A stretch of 64,000 nt of DNA from an uncultured SAR116 cluster alpha proteobacterium (GCA_902622875.1 CACNRW010000002.1:89535-153534); one strand, 5' to 3'. Shown: positions 17,411 to 28,624, counted from the first letter of the stretch. The notes: a model not told the origin generated them from the sequence alone. Numbers and translations are program-made.

Positions 17411-20138
17411 TTTCAGCCTCCGAAATAGCCTCTAGTACTCTATGTGGAAGTGCTGGGAGTTTTTTTATTATTGCACCAGTGCAATTTCTAAGGGCATTTA
17501 GAATTGCTGGAGTAGTAGGTATTAAAACATGCTCCCCCAATCCTTTAGCGCCCATAGGACCCTCGGGATCAGTTTTTTCTATAAAAATACTTTCAATTTC
17601 AGGCATGTCACCAATAGTAGGTATTAGATAATCGTGTAGATTTTCTGTTCTATCTGGAATATATTCTTCCATTAGAGCTAAACCTAAACCTTGGGCAACG
17701 CCTCCTTCGATTTGTCCTTCTGCTAAGAGTGGATTAACTACTTTACCTAAATCGTGAACAGCTGTAATTTTTTCTATCTTTATAGTTCCAAGCTCCTTAT
17801 TAACCTCAATCTCGGCCATTTGGACGCCATATCCATATACAGCATAAGGTTTACCTTGTCCGTTATCGTCTAATGGGATAGTGGGAGGGTTATATGTTTC
17901 AATTGCAGACAAAACATAACCGTCTTTGTTTTTATCCATTTCATTAAGATTGATAACTTGTTTTTTATCTTTATGTTTAACGACAACAGATTTATCTTTA
18001 AATTCAATTACAGCATCCAAACCCATATTACTTAATCTTAAAATTTGTTTTCTTAAGCTTATTCCTGCTAATTCAGCTGCTTTTCCTGAAATATATGTTT
18101 GTCTAGAAGCAGATGTTTTTCCACAATCTGGAGTTAAATGTGTGTCAGGTCCTATTAAGTTAAATACGTTAATTGGAACACCTAATGCATCTGCGCAAAT
18201 TTGAGTTATTACAGTATTTGAACCTTGACCAATATCAGTAGCACCTTGGTGCAGAAAAAGCCGACCAATATTATCTATCCCAATCTTAATAGTTGAAGGA
18301 TTTGGTAAGGCTGTATTGCCGCAACCATACCAACAAGATCCTAATCCAATACCTTTTTTTATAACATCAGAAGATTTATTAAAATTTTTAGTTTTATTGA
18401 GACCCACTTTCCACTTATCTGAAAGAGCGTCTAAGCATTCTAATATACCAACTCCATGAAGTTGTTGACCGCACACAGTTTTTTGACCATCTTGAAGGGC
18501 ATTAATTTTTCTAAATTCTAACTGATCAATATTACAAATGTCAGCTAATTGGTCGTAAAGAGTTTCTTGAAGAGCTGCTGCTTGAGGAACACCAAAACCT
18601 CTGAATGCTCCTGATATTGGGCCATTACTGTATAATGCGTTACCTAAAGCTTTATAATTTGGTGTATAATACGGTCCACTTGCATGTATAGGAACTCTTG
18701 TGGCAACTGTAGGACCCCAACTTGCATAAGCCCCCGTATTGAAATTTCCATCAAAAATCATTCCTACAATTTTACCATTTTTATTTGCTGAAATTAGTGC
18801 ATTCATGTCAGCTGGATGTCTTTTAGTCGTTGACATCATGGATTCATTCCTGGTGTAAGCAATTCTACATGGCTTATTAGTTTTTAAAGTTACCAATCCT
18901 AATAATGGTTGAATTGAAACATCTAATTTTGAACCAAAACCACCACCAGCTGTTGCAGGTATTATTCTTACTTTTTCTTTTTCTAAACCAAGAATATTAG
19001 CGGTATCGTCTCTGTCCATAATTGGAGCTTGAGTACAAGCTTGAATTACTAGTATACTCCCATCCATCCAGCTAGCTCCAGCTTCAGGTTCAATGTATGC
19101 GTGTTCAACATAAGAAGTTTGTAAAGAGCCTGAAACTTGAAAACCAGAATTTTCTAATACAAGATTTGGTTCTCCTGAGATAACTTTGCCAACAGTTAGT
19201 ACATTGTCATCTCTTTCAGAATGAATGTTTGCTATATTTTTTTCTTTCGCAGAAGAAATTGTAAGACTCTCCTGTACAGGTTTCCAGTAAACAGGAAAAG
19301 AACTTATATCTAATTGACTGATAGAGTTATAATCCCCCGCAACTATAGCTATTGCTTCTCCTTTAAATTTTGCCTCTGAAATTGCCAAAGCCGGTTGATC
19401 AGCAAAGTTTGGGATTACTCCAAATTTGTTTTCTCCAGGAATATCTTTTGATGTAAGTATAATTTCCAGGCCATGAATTTGTTTTTTCCATTTATTTAAA
19501 TCACCAAACTTAAATTTTGCTCTATGGTAAGGTGATCTAATAATCTTAATTAACAGCGAGTCTTTTGGCCAATAATCAGCTCCAAAAATTTCTGTGCCTA
19601 ACACTTTTTTAAGACCATCTATTCTAGGAATTCTCTTACCGACAGCTTTTTCATAAAAATCTTTTTTATCTTCATTGGGATTAACGTCCATAACGGCATT
19701 AATAATTTTTTGATAACCAGTACATCTGCATAAAACTCCTGATAATGCTTCTTCTACTTCAGTTTTACTTGGCTTAGAGTTTTTTTGAAGAAGGGCGGTT
19801 GCAGAAATTAGTAGACCGGGGGTACAAATTCCACATTGAGCAGCTCCGTGTTTTAAAAAAGATTTTTGTAAATTACTTACACCACAATTACTTAATCCCT
19901 CTATTGTTTGTATATCTGTATTTTGTGCTTTTGCAGCTGTCATAAGGCAGGAACAAATAGGTTCTTTATTTACAAGAATTGTACAAGAGCCACAATCACC
20001 AGCATTACAGCCAACTTTTGTCCCTATCAAGCCTAAATCTTCTCTTAAAACCTTACTTATTCTATCTGAAGGGTTTACATTCAAAACTTGTTTTTTACCG
20101 TTTAGAATAAAATCTAATTTGACTTTTATCGCACTCAT
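17400..20138 (-). CDS. Fused [2Fe-2S]/molybdopterin hydroxylase (aldehyde oxidoreductase or nicotinate dehydrogenase type)
   Basis: This 912-residue protein joins an iron-sulfur domain (1-160; cysteines 44, 49, 52, 64, 102, 105, 137, 139) to a molybdenum domain (about 165-912). The molybdenum domain has GGGFGSK, the active-site loop GAFRGFGVPQA and the late GAKGLGEHV glutamate. There is no FAD domain, which is supplied by the next gene upstream. The layout and length match Desulfovibrio aldehyde oxidoreductase. The AFRGFG loop is of the xanthine dehydrogenase or aldehyde oxidase type and differs from the enzyme at 4431. Next to the ring reductase, hydroxylation of an N-heterocycle is the best guess. 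Confidence 0.9.
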   Translation of the reverse strand: MSAIKVKLDFILNGKKQVLNVNPSDRISKVLREDLGLIGTKVGCNAGDCGSCTILVNKEPICSCLMTAAKAQNTDIQTIEGLSNCGVSNLQKSFLKHGAAQCGICTPGLLISATALLQKNSKPSKTEVEEALSGVLCRCTGYQKIINAVMDVNPNEDKKDFYEKAVGKRIPRIDGLKKVLGTEIFGADYWPKDSLLIKIIRSPYHRAKFKFGDLNKWKKQIHGLEIILTSKDIPGENKFGVIPNFADQPALAISEAKFKGEAIAIVAGDYNSISQLDISSFPVYWKPVQESLTISSAKEKNIANIHSERDDNVLTVGKVISGEPNLVLENSGFQVSGSLQTSYVEHAYIEPEAGASWMDGSILVIQACTQAPIMDRDDTANILGLEKEKVRIIPATAGGGFGSKLDVSIQPLLGLVTLKTNKPCRIAYTRNESMMSTTKRHPADMNALISANKNGKIVGMIFDGNFNTGAYASWGPTVATRVPIHASGPYYTPNYKALGNALYSNGPISGAFRGFGVPQAAALQETLYDQLADICNIDQLEFRKINALQDGQKTVCGQQLHGVGILECLDALSDKWKVGLNKTKNFNKSSDVIKKGIGLGSCWYGCGNTALPNPSTIKIGIDNIGRLFLHQGATDIGQGSNTVITQICADALGVPINVFNLIGPDTHLTPDCGKTSASRQTYISGKAAELAGISLRKQILRLSNMGLDAVIEFKDKSVVVKHKDKKQVINLNEMDKNKDGYVLSAIETYNPPTIPLDDNGQGKPYAVYGYGVQMAEIEVNKELGTIKIEKITAVHDLGKVVNPLLAEGQIEGGVAQGLGLALMEEYIPDRTENLHDYLIPTIGDMPEIESIFIEKTDPEGPMGAKGLGEHVLIPTTPAILNALRNCTGAIIKKLPALPHRVLEAISEAEIET

Positions 20139-20139
20139 A

Positions 20140-20991
20140 CTAATCTTCGAGGTTAAATTTACTAAGAGTTTTAATTATTGCATTTTTTACAAGCACTTTT
20201 GATACTTTTAGCCTGTAAGAATTAGTTCCTCTAATATCATTAATAGGGGATAGGTATTCTTCATAATTAAAATTTAAAATAAGTGTAGATAATTCATCTT
20301 TTATGCTTTTACCTATCAACATATTTTCTAATGACTTTATTCTTTTTGCAACAGCGCTACAAGAACCAACAGAAATGGCAATATCAGATATGATATCTTT
20401 CTCTAGATTTAATTTGCAAGCAATCATAGCAATTGAAATTACTAAATATTTACGTGCACCTAACTTCAAAAAAGAGGAGTATCCTATTTCAGCTTCTTTA
20501 GGTATTAGTATAGCTGATAATATTTCATTATTCTTTAATTCTGTCTTTCTAGATCCTTTTATAAAATCTTCTAACTTTAACACTCGTTTGCCATTGACAG
20601 ATAATAATTCAATTGATGCATCCAGAGATAAAAGGCAAGGAACACCGTCAGCTGCGGGAGAAGCATTGCATAAATTTCCTCCAATAGTTCCTAAGTTTTG
20701 AATTTGTCGTGAACCTATTTCAAGACTGCATTCTTTAAGCATATCATAGCATTTGGGCAAATTATTGTTTTCTACAATGTCTGTCCAGGTAACTCCAGAT
20801 CCTATTCTTCTGAACCCATTTTCAAAATCTACATTTTTAAGGGATTTTATACCTGAAATATCTAAAATATTATCACCAAGATTATCTTGTTGGGTTGAAG
20901 GAAGTAGGTCAGTACATCCAGCAGCTATGGTTAGTTTCTCTCTTGACAAACTATCGAGGGCCTCATTTATTTTATCTGGTCTATAATACAA
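20140..20991 (-). CDS. FAD-binding subunit of the fused molybdenum hydroxylase (CoxM/XdhB family)
   Basis: This is a 283-residue FAD subunit with AAGCTDLLP near residue 18 and TIGGNLCNASPAADGVP near 102. It is one base upstream of the fused Fe-S/Mo gene, which lacks this domain, so the two form one enzyme. The start appears to be TTG at 20991: the frame has a TGA two codons earlier, and the expected N terminus YYRPDKINEALD follows at once. It is the promoter-proximal gene of the long minus-strand operon. Confidence 0.88.
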   Translation of the reverse strand: MYYRPDKINEALDSLSREKLTIAAGCTDLLPSTQQDNLGDNILDISGIKSLKNVDFENGFRRIGSGVTWTDIVENNNLPKCYDMLKECSLEIGSRQIQNLGTIGGNLCNASPAADGVPCLLSLDASIELLSVNGKRVLKLEDFIKGSRKTELKNNEILSAILIPKEAEIGYSSFLKLGARKYLVISIAMIACKLNLEKDIISDIAISVGSCSAVAKRIKSLENMLIGKSIKDELSTLILNFNYEEYLSPINDIRGTNSYRLKVSKVLVKNAIIKTLSKFNLED

Positions 20992-21131
20992 TTGTCAGCT
21001 ACTAAATAAATTTTAAACTTAATTAAATTTTCTACAAACGTTGATGAAAAACATAATATATGATCTAACATTTTTTTGGAAAAAATTTAAAGTAAAAATT
21101 AATCTTATCTATTATGCATTGGCAATGACAT

Positions 21132-23204
21132 ATGAAACAAGACAATCAAATTTCAACAAATTTTAATGTTTTAGGTATAGATGTAGGAGGAACATTCACA
21201 GACCTCATTTATGTTGATAAGGAAAATAATATTATAGAGTTTACTAAAGTTCCAACTTCCCCAAAAAATCAAGCGTTTGGTGTCATGGATGCTATTAGAA
21301 AAGCAGATTTAAAATTAGATCAAGTAAAATTAATTGTCCATGGAACAACCACTACAACAAATGCATTATTAGAGAGAAAGTTATCAAAAACTGGCCTTAT
21401 AACTACAAAAGGTTTCAAAGATGTCATTGAACTAGGCAGAAGAACTAGGCCAAATTCCTATGGAATGCATGGAAAGTTTGTCCCAATTATATCTAGAGAT
21501 TTACGTTTTGAAGTAAGTGAAAGAGTTGATGCAAAAGGTAATGTAATTACGCCTCTTAATGAAATAGAAGTTAAAAAAAATGCTGAAAAACTTCTTGAAT
21601 TAGGATGTGAGTCAATTGTCATACATTTTCTACATTCTTACGCAAACAATAATCACGAATTGAGAGCTTTTGAAATAATATCAGAATCTTGGCCAAATAA
21701 TTATATCACAATGGGCCACTCATTATTATCCGAAAATAGAGAGTACGAGCGAGGGGTCACTGCTGCTATTAACGCAAGTGTACAGCCAATTCTTGAAAAA
21801 TATCTTAGAAAGTTAGAAAATGAACTTTCGATATCTAATTATAAAAATGAATTGCTCGTAATGAATGGGAATGGAGGAACTATTTCCTCAAAAATGGTTG
21901 TCAATGAAGCAGCTAAAACTGTTATGTCTGGACCTGCTTCTGGTGTAATTGCTGCAGCTCATACTGGGCAGTCAACAGGAATTAATAATATTATAACCTA
22001 TGACATGGGAGGGACTTCCACAGATGTTGCATTGATTATTGGTAACCAACCATCTGTTTCAAGTGATCTTGAAGTGGAATACGGTATGCCTGTCCATGTG
22101 CCTATGGTAGATGTTAGAACCGTTGGTGCTGGAGGTGGTTCTATAGCTAAATTGAATTTAGCAGGCTTGTTAGAAGTTGGGCCTGAAAGTGCAGGTTCTT
22201 TCCCAGGTCCAATTTGTTATGGAAATGGAGGAACTATCCCTACTATTTCAGATGCTAATCTCCTTTTAGGTAGATTAAATATATCAAAAATTATTTCTGA
22301 TAAAAATAAAGTTTCTATAGTTGATATTAAAAAGATATTTCTTAAAAAACTAAGTAAGAGTTTGCATTTGGATGAAATTAAAACTGCTGAAGCTGTAATT
22401 AAAATTGCAAATACAAAAATGGCAGGGGCCATTCGCATGGTTTCAATATCACTAGGTGTTGATCCTCGAGATTTTACTTTATTTGCATTTGGAGGAGCAG
22501 GGCCGCTTCATGCTAGTGCTCTAGCAAAAGAATTAGGAATTCCAAAGGTATTGGTTCCAGCACGTCCAGGAATAACCAATGCATTAGGTTGTGTTGTTGC
22601 AGACTTAAGACAAGATTTTACAAACACTTTAAATACGCCCATAGATAAAGTGAACATTCTTGATTTACATTCCCTTTTTGAGGAACAAGAGAAAAAAGGA
22701 GTTGAATTAATAAAAAAACAAGGACTTAAGCTCACTAGGATTAGCTCAAATTTTAGCTTAGATATGCAATTTATTGGTCAAACTCATATTTTAAGAATTT
22801 ATTTACCTAATTCTTACCCAGACTTAGATTATTTACAAAAAAGTTTCGAAAAATCGTATCTAAATAGGTTCAAAGTAAAATTATCAGAAATTAAGGCCAA
22901 TATAGTAAACGTAAACACTACAATTCAAGGACATAAAGCCCCTTTTGATATTTCTTTGTTAAACAATAAGTTAGATAAACGTTTGGATTTAGATGATGCA
23001 TTATTAGAATATAGAAATGTCTATTTTAAAGATAAATTTTTGAATACTCCAATCTATTCTCGCGATAGAATGCCATTTGAATTTCAAATGAAAGGACCTG
23101 CTATAATTGAACAAATGGATACAACCACACTCATAGAACCCGACGATAAATTATATGGAGATTATTTAGGGAATATGTTTATTGAAGTTGGAGATTTTTC
23201 ATGA
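21132..23204 (+). CDS. hyuA: Hydantoinase/oxoprolinase subunit A
   Basis: This 690-residue ATP-dependent amidohydrolase subunit cleaves cyclic amides such as hydantoins or 5-oxoproline. Hallmarks are GIDVGGTFTDLIYVD at the N terminus, the ASKHA phosphate motif YDMGGTSTDVAL, and FAFGGAGPLHA. Its stop overlaps the hyuB ATG (ATGA), so the two subunits are co-translated. It is divergent from the molybdenum hydroxylase operon across 140 bases, so shared control is likely. A lactam made by ring reduction would be a natural substrate. Confidence 0.92.
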   Translation: MKQDNQISTNFNVLGIDVGGTFTDLIYVDKENNIIEFTKVPTSPKNQAFGVMDAIRKADLKLDQVKLIVHGTTTTTNALLERKLSKTGLITTKGFKDVIELGRRTRPNSYGMHGKFVPIISRDLRFEVSERVDAKGNVITPLNEIEVKKNAEKLLELGCESIVIHFLHSYANNNHELRAFEIISESWPNNYITMGHSLLSENREYERGVTAAINASVQPILEKYLRKLENELSISNYKNELLVMNGNGGTISSKMVVNEAAKTVMSGPASGVIAAAHTGQSTGINNIITYDMGGTSTDVALIIGNQPSVSSDLEVEYGMPVHVPMVDVRTVGAGGGSIAKLNLAGLLEVGPESAGSFPGPICYGNGGTIPTISDANLLLGRLNISKIISDKNKVSIVDIKKIFLKKLSKSLHLDEIKTAEAVIKIANTKMAGAIRMVSISLGVDPRDFTLFAFGGAGPLHASALAKELGIPKVLVPARPGITNALGCVVADLRQDFTNTLNTPIDKVNILDLHSLFEEQEKKGVELIKKQGLKLTRISSNFSLDMQFIGQTHILRIYLPNSYPDLDYLQKSFEKSYLNRFKVKLSEIKANIVNVNTTIQGHKAPFDISLLNNKLDKRLDLDDALLEYRNVYFKDKFLNTPIYSRDRMPFEFQMKGPAIIEQMDTTTLIEPDDKLYGDYLGNMFIEVGDFS

Positions 23205-24943
23205 CTATCGATAAAATAACATTGTCAGTAATTCAAGCTGGTTTACAGCAAGTATGTGATGAAATGGATTTAAGTTTTTCTCGTGCTGCTTTTTCTCCAG
23301 TTATTTCAGAGGCAAATGACAGATCGGATGGTATCTATGCAGCTGATAACGGTGATTTAATTGCTCAGGGTATAGGTGGATTACCTGTCTTTGTTGGTAC
23401 AATGGAGTACTCTACTAGAGAATTAATAAGATTAATTAATGAAGGAAAAGTTGATCGACCTAATGAAAAAGATATTTACATAGTCAACGATCCATATATT
23501 GGTGGCACTCACTTAATGGATGTTAGGTTTGTCAAACCTTATTTTAGAAAAGGTAAAATTTTTTGTTGGCTATCTAATACTGGTCATTGGCCTGATATTG
23601 GTGGGAGTGTTCCAGGAGGTTTTTCAGCCTCTGCTACAGCAGTTGAACAAGAAGGCTTAAGATTGCCGCCAGTAAAACTTTTTAAAAAAGGTAGATTAGA
23701 TAATGAGATTTACTCAATAATTTGTTCTAACATAAGAGTTGCTGATCAAAGAATTGGGGATGTAAAGGCCCAAGAAGCGGCTCTTTTAGTTGGAGAAGAA
23801 CGGTTAAATTTTTTGTTAGATAAGTATGGTGATGAGGTTGTTCAAAATAGCATATCATTTTTAAGACAAACAGCTTGTAATCAAATGAAATCCTTTATAC
23901 AAGAAATTCCAAATGGTGTTTACAAATCCTCTGCTTGGGTTGATTCTGATGGAGTGATAAACGAGCCTCTAGAAATTAAATTAGTAATCACCAAAAAAGA
24001 TGAAGAGTTAGAGTTTGATTTTTCTGGTTCATCTAAACCTTGTAAGGGGCCAATGAACTCAGTTTTAGCCACTACTTTGAGTTCTGTCTATTTAGCTATT
24101 AGACATATTTTTCCTGAAGTACCCATAAACGGTGGTGCTTTTATTCCTCTCAAAGTTAAAAGGCCATTAAATACATTTTTAGATGCTCATTATCCAAGAC
24201 CTGTTTCAGGTTGCGCGGCTGAGGTGTCACAAAGGATTGCTGAAGCAATTTTTATTGCATTAGTTGAGGTTCTTCCTTCAAGAGTTACCGCTGCACCAGC
24301 GGGCACTAGTGGGAATTTTGCTTTGGGTGGTTTTAATGAGGAATCGAATAGTGATTTTGTAATGTATCAATTGTCGGGTGGAGGTTATGGTGGTAATGCA
24401 GATCATGATGGCTTAGCCAATGGATGCTCAACAATAGGCATATCTAAAGCACCTCCTGTAGAGATAATGGAACAGAAGTTTCCAGTATTATATCACCATT
24501 ATGCACTTCATGAGGGTTCAGGAGGAGCAGGGAAGCAAAGAGGTGGCTTTGGTTTAGATTACAAGTTAGAGATTTTATGTAAAAATGCTCAAGCAAGTTT
24601 TGTCATGGATCACGGCAGATACGGTCCACAAGGAGTTATGGGTGGGATGGATGGTCAAGTCAATGTTGTAAATGTTGATCAGTCTAACAAAGTTTATACA
24701 CCTATCCATTTATCCAAAGAGCAAGATATTCAACTTACCAAAGGTGATACAGTTCACGTAAAGACACCAGGAGGTGGAGGTTATGGTTCTCCATATGACA
24801 GAGACGAATTATTGGTACTGCAAGATGTAAAGGAAAAAAAATACTCTATAAAAGAAGCAATTGAACTTTTTGGTGTAAGTATTAAAGAAAATGATTTGAA
24901 AATTAATCAAAAAGAAACAAAACTTTTGCGTCAAAAAAAATGA
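23201..24943 (+). CDS. hyuB: Hydantoinase/oxoprolinase subunit B
   Basis: This 580-residue partner of HyuA has the family motifs SPVISEANDRSDGIY, NDPYIGGTHLMDV, GFSASATAVEQEG and the C-terminal KTPGGGGYGSP. Length is normal. It overlaps hyuA by four bases. Together they would use ATP to open a cyclic amide, with acetone-carboxylase-like relatives as the alternative, though no third small subunit is present. Confidence 0.92.
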   Translation: MTIDKITLSVIQAGLQQVCDEMDLSFSRAAFSPVISEANDRSDGIYAADNGDLIAQGIGGLPVFVGTMEYSTRELIRLINEGKVDRPNEKDIYIVNDPYIGGTHLMDVRFVKPYFRKGKIFCWLSNTGHWPDIGGSVPGGFSASATAVEQEGLRLPPVKLFKKGRLDNEIYSIICSNIRVADQRIGDVKAQEAALLVGEERLNFLLDKYGDEVVQNSISFLRQTACNQMKSFIQEIPNGVYKSSAWVDSDGVINEPLEIKLVITKKDEELEFDFSGSSKPCKGPMNSVLATTLSSVYLAIRHIFPEVPINGGAFIPLKVKRPLNTFLDAHYPRPVSGCAAEVSQRIAEAIFIALVEVLPSRVTAAPAGTSGNFALGGFNEESNSDFVMYQLSGGGYGGNADHDGLANGCSTIGISKAPPVEIMEQKFPVLYHHYALHEGSGGAGKQRGGFGLDYKLEILCKNAQASFVMDHGRYGPQGVMGGMDGQVNVVNVDQSNKVYTPIHLSKEQDIQLTKGDTVHVKTPGGGGYGSPYDRDELLVLQDVKEKKYSIKEAIELFGVSIKENDLKINQKETKLLRQKK

Positions 24944-24988
24944 ATCTGTATATAGCATATATTAGAATTAAACTTTGGAGAGAATGAT

Positions 24989-26623
24989 ATGTTAGGTTTA
25001 ATGCAAGACCATCCATTATTAATTTCAAGTATTTTTGAACATGCTGTAAGTAATTATGGAAAACAAGAAATTGTATCAAATACAGTTGAAGGTGGCATCC
25101 ATAGATACGATTATTCAAGCTGGGGTAGGAGAACAAAGAAATTAGCTAATGCTCTTAAATCACTGAATTTAGAGCAAGGTGATAAAGTTGGAACTTTAGC
25201 TTGGAATGGTTATAGACACTTAGAAATATACTATGCGACATCGTCTAGCGGCCTAATCTGTCATACCCTCAACCCTAGGCTGCACCCTGACCAGATATCT
25301 TATATTGTTAATCACGCAGAAGACAAAGTCTTATGTGTTGATTTGAATATTTTACCATTAATAGAAAAGGCATCAGAAAATTTTAAATCAGTTGAAGCTT
25401 TGATAATTTTGACTGATGAAAAGAATATGGTTAAACCTGATATCAAAGATGGGATTAAGGTCATATGTTATGAGGATTTTATAAAAGATCAGTCTGATGA
25501 ATTTATTTGGCCACAATTAGATGAGAAAACAGCTTCATCCTTATGTTACACCTCTGGAACAACCGGCAATCCAAAAGGAGTGCTTTATTCACATAGATCA
25601 ACAGTGTTGCATGCATATGGAATGAACTTAAAAGATGTGGTTCCTTATGGAGCGAAAGACGTAGTACTTCCTGTAGTTCCAATGTTTCATGTTAATGCTT
25701 GGGGAACACCTTACGCCGCTCCAATGTGTGGAACCAAGATAGTTTTTCCTGGTGCTAAATTAGATGGCAAAAGCTTAACAGATCTTATGAATGCTGAAAA
25801 TGTAACTATTTCTTTAGGAGTTCCTACAATTTGGCTTTTATTATTAAATTATTTAAGGGAATCTGGGAAAAAAATAGATACGGTAAAAAGACTTGTTATT
25901 GGCGGATCTTCATGTCCTAGAACTTTATTTGAGGGTTTCGAAGATGAATTTGGGGCAGAAGTAATACATGCATGGGGTATGACCGAAATGAGCCCGTTAG
26001 GAACTGTTAATATGCCTGCATTAGCTGAGGAACCAAAAAATAGAACTGAATATTATGATCAAAAAATTGCACAAGGTAGGACAATTTTTGGTCATCAAAT
26101 GAAATTAGTTGATGATGAAGGTAATGATTTACCTGAAGACGGAGAAACTCAGGGCAGATTACTTTCAAAAGGTTTTTGGGTTCTTAAAGAATATTATAAA
26201 GATACTTCGGAAAAGGATAGGTTTCTTGAGGGAGGATGGTTTGATACTGGGGATGTTGCTAAGATAGATGCAGATGGTTTTATGACAATAACAGATAGAA
26301 CGAAGGACATAATCAAATCTGGTGGGGAATGGATAAGTTCTATAGATTTAGAAAATATTTGTGTTGGTCATCCTGAAGTAGCAAATGCTGCAGTTATTTC
26401 TGTTCCTCACGAAAAATGGGAGGAAAGACCAATAGTTATTGTTCAACCTATGCCGGACAAATCACCTTCAAAGGATGAGATTCTAAATATGTATGAAGGT
26501 AAGATAGCAAAATGGATGATACCAGATGATGTAATTTTTACAGATAATATTCCTTTAGGAGCCACTGGCAAAATATTAAAAAACAAACTCAGAGAACAAT
26601 TTGGTGGTCATAATATAAGTTAA
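24989..26623 (+). CDS. Acyl-CoA synthetase (medium/long-chain, AlkK-like)
   Basis: This 544-residue AMP-forming CoA ligase has [43 protein letters not shown] and the C-terminal [11 protein letters not shown]. The sequence pattern is that of the AlkK/FadK-like group acting on medium-chain or short aromatic acids. GGAGAG lies six bases before the ATG. It follows hyuAB by 45 bases and may activate the opened product, or may belong with the kinase/dehydrogenase genes at 27549-29827. Confidence 0.9.
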   Translation: MLGLMQDHPLLISSIFEHAVSNYGKQEIVSNTVEGGIHRYDYSSWGRRTKKLANALKSLNLEQGDKVGTLAWNGYRHLEIYYATSSSGLICHTLNPRLHPDQISYIVNHAEDKVLCVDLNILPLIEKASENFKSVEALIILTDEKNMVKPDIKDGIKVICYEDFIKDQSDEFIWPQLDEKTASSLCYTSGTTGNPKGVLYSHRSTVLHAYGMNLKDVVPYGAKDVVLPVVPMFHVNAWGTPYAAPMCGTKIVFPGAKLDGKSLTDLMNAENVTISLGVPTIWLLLLNYLRESGKKIDTVKRLVIGGSSCPRTLFEGFEDEFGAEVIHAWGMTEMSPLGTVNMPALAEEPKNRTEYYDQKIAQGRTIFGHQMKLVDDEGNDLPEDGETQGRLLSKGFWVLKEYYKDTSEKDRFLEGGWFDTGDVAKIDADGFMTITDRTKDIIKSGGEWISSIDLENICVGHPEVANAAVISVPHEKWEERPIVIVQPMPDKSPSKDEILNMYEGKIAKWMIPDDVIFTDNIPLGATGKILKNKLREQFGGHNIS

Positions 26624-26633
26624 AATATTTAAT

Positions 26634-27416
26634 TTATTCCATATGTCTTCTTGCAATTAAAGAACCACCATCTACAGGGATAATTGAACCTGTAATGTAA
26701 GAACTTGCTTTTGAACAGAGAAATATAGCAGTTCCGGCCATGTCTTCAGGAACACCAATGCGGCCTCTTGGAACAGATGATTTAATTTGTTCGCCATATT
26801 CTTCAAGAATATGTGCCATCATATTACTTTGAAAAGGTCCTGGAGCGATAGCATTAATATTTATGTTTCTGTGAGCTAATCTATTAGCCAGAACTCGAGT
26901 AAGTTGATGTACTGCAGCTTTTGAAGCTGGGTAGGAATACGTCTCTGCTCTTGGTATACCTATTCCATCAATGGAACCTACATTTATTACCCTTGATGGA
27001 TCAGAATTATTTCCAGATTGCTCTAATATTTTTGCTAACTTTTGAATTAAAAAAAACACTGATTTTACATTAGTATCCATTACTTTATCCCAACCATTTT
27101 CAGGAAATTCGTCAAGGGATGCACCCCATGCTGCTCCAGCATTATTTACTAAGAAATTAAATTGTTTTTCATTCTTTTTAATATGTTTAACTAACTCGTC
27201 CATTTCATTCATGTCAGTTAGATCAGCAGGTATAGAAATACACTCCCCAAATTTAGATAATTCATCAGCTTTAAGATTACATTGTTCTGATTTTCTTGAG
27301 GTAATGTAAGTTTTTACACCATTTTTTACAAACCCTTCAGCTATCATGGCGCCAATACCCCTTGATCCTCCTGTTACAAGAGCTACTTTACCCTTAACAT
27401 TAAATAAGTCTTTCAT
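26634..27416 (-). CDS. SDR-family oxidoreductase
   Basis: This 260-residue classical short-chain dehydrogenase has TGGSRGIG at 15-22, VNNAG, and the catalytic YPASK in the stretch YSYPASKAAVHQLTRVLA. The C-terminal TGSIIPVDGG is typical. The catalytic residues are intact, unlike the SDR at 3679. It stands convergent to the acyl-CoA ligase and divergent from the kinase gene. An SDR is also part of the lva hydroxyacid pathway, so it may reduce or oxidise the 3- or 4-position of an acyl chain. Confidence 0.88.
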   Translation of the reverse strand: MKDLFNVKGKVALVTGGSRGIGAMIAEGFVKNGVKTYITSRKSEQCNLKADELSKFGECISIPADLTDMNEMDELVKHIKKNEKQFNFLVNNAGAAWGASLDEFPENGWDKVMDTNVKSVFFLIQKLAKILEQSGNNSDPSRVINVGSIDGIGIPRAETYSYPASKAAVHQLTRVLANRLAHRNININAIAPGPFQSNMMAHILEEYGEQIKSSVPRGRIGVPEDMAGTAIFLCSKASSYITGSIIPVDGGSLIARRHME

Positions 27417-27548
27417 GTTATCCCTTAAAAGTATTAAGATTTGTTATAATATTTACTAGTTATCCTTTTATTTAACTCTATAAAAAGTTATAAAATTATC
27501 ATAGCATTTTTATATTTAAAATTATTTAGAAATATATCGTAAATTATT

Positions 27549-28607
27549 ATGGCTTATAAAGAACAAGAGCTTATAGATGTTAGAAAAGATGAACAATTAG
27601 ACTTAGGAAATGTTCGTTCATATCTAGAAAATAATTTAAAATTAGCATTTAATAATTTAACGTCTCTTCAGTTTTCTGGAGGGCATGCTAACTTAACTTA
27701 TTTATTAAAATTAGACGAAAAAGAATATGTTTTAAGAAGACCTCCGCTAGGGCCTATTGCTCCATCTTCACATGATATGTATAGAGAGCATAAGGTTCAA
27801 TCAAGTTTGAATACCTTATTTCCTCTAGCTCCAAAAAGTTTATACTTTTGTGATGACGAAACAATTATTGGGTCAAAATTTCATATTATTGAAAGAAGAA
27901 ATGGATTTGTCATAAGAAAACAATTTGAGCCTTATATTTCTCCATTAGAAGAGAATTTGAGAAAAATTAGTTTTAAAATCATCGATATTCTCTCAGATTT
28001 ACATAAAATTAACCCAGATGAAGTTGGTTTAGGTGATTTAGGAAAACCTAATGGTTTTGTTTTAAGGCAATTAAATGGTTGGGAAGAAAGATGGAAAAAA
28101 TCTACTGACAACGAAATTGTTAAATCTAGGTTTGATAAATTAATAGACTTTTTAAGATCAAACTTACCTGAACCACAAGCAACGACTATTTTACATAACG
28201 ATTTCAAGTTAGATAATATTATGTGGAGTAATTCAGACCCATTTGATCCAATTGCAGTATTTGACTGGGATATGTGCACTAGGGGTGATCCATTAATGGA
28301 TTTAGGTCATATGTTAAATTATTGGATAGATGAAACAGATAATGAAGACTGTAAATTAATAACTTCAATGCCTGTAGATAAAATCTCATATCCCACAAGA
28401 AAAGAGATTATAGATTATTATTCTAATAAAACTGGCTTTAATGTTGAAAATATTAACTGGTATTATGCTTTTGGAGCATTTAAACTTGCTGTGATATTAC
28501 AACAAATTTTTTATAGGTATCAAAAGGGACAGACGCATGATGAGAGATTTTCCAATTTTGGAAAAAGAATTGATGCTCTTATAAAAAGAGCAAATAATGT
28601 ATTTTAA
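27549..28607 (+). CDS. Phosphotransferase-family kinase (ACAD10 N-domain/LvaA-like)
   Basis: This 352-residue protein-kinase-like fold has the catalytic loop HNDFKLDN (near 217) and metal-binding FDWD (near 237), followed by [12 protein letters not shown]. This subgroup resembles the kinase domain fused in animal ACAD10/11 and the bacterial LvaA protein, which phosphorylates 4-hydroxyacyl-CoA. Here the kinase and acyl-CoA dehydrogenase are separate but adjacent genes, 17 bases apart, which supports that reading over antibiotic phosphorylation. Confidence 0.85.
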   Translation: MAYKEQELIDVRKDEQLDLGNVRSYLENNLKLAFNNLTSLQFSGGHANLTYLLKLDEKEYVLRRPPLGPIAPSSHDMYREHKVQSSLNTLFPLAPKSLYFCDDETIIGSKFHIIERRNGFVIRKQFEPYISPLEENLRKISFKIIDILSDLHKINPDEVGLGDLGKPNGFVLRQLNGWEERWKKSTDNEIVKSRFDKLIDFLRSNLPEPQATTILHNDFKLDNIMWSNSDPFDPIAVFDWDMCTRGDPLMDLGHMLNYWIDETDNEDCKLITSMPVDKISYPTRKEIIDYYSNKTGFNVENINWYYAFGAFKLAVILQQIFYRYQKGQTHDERFSNFGKRIDALIKRANNVF

Positions 28608-28624
28608 TAAGCCTAGAGGATGAA

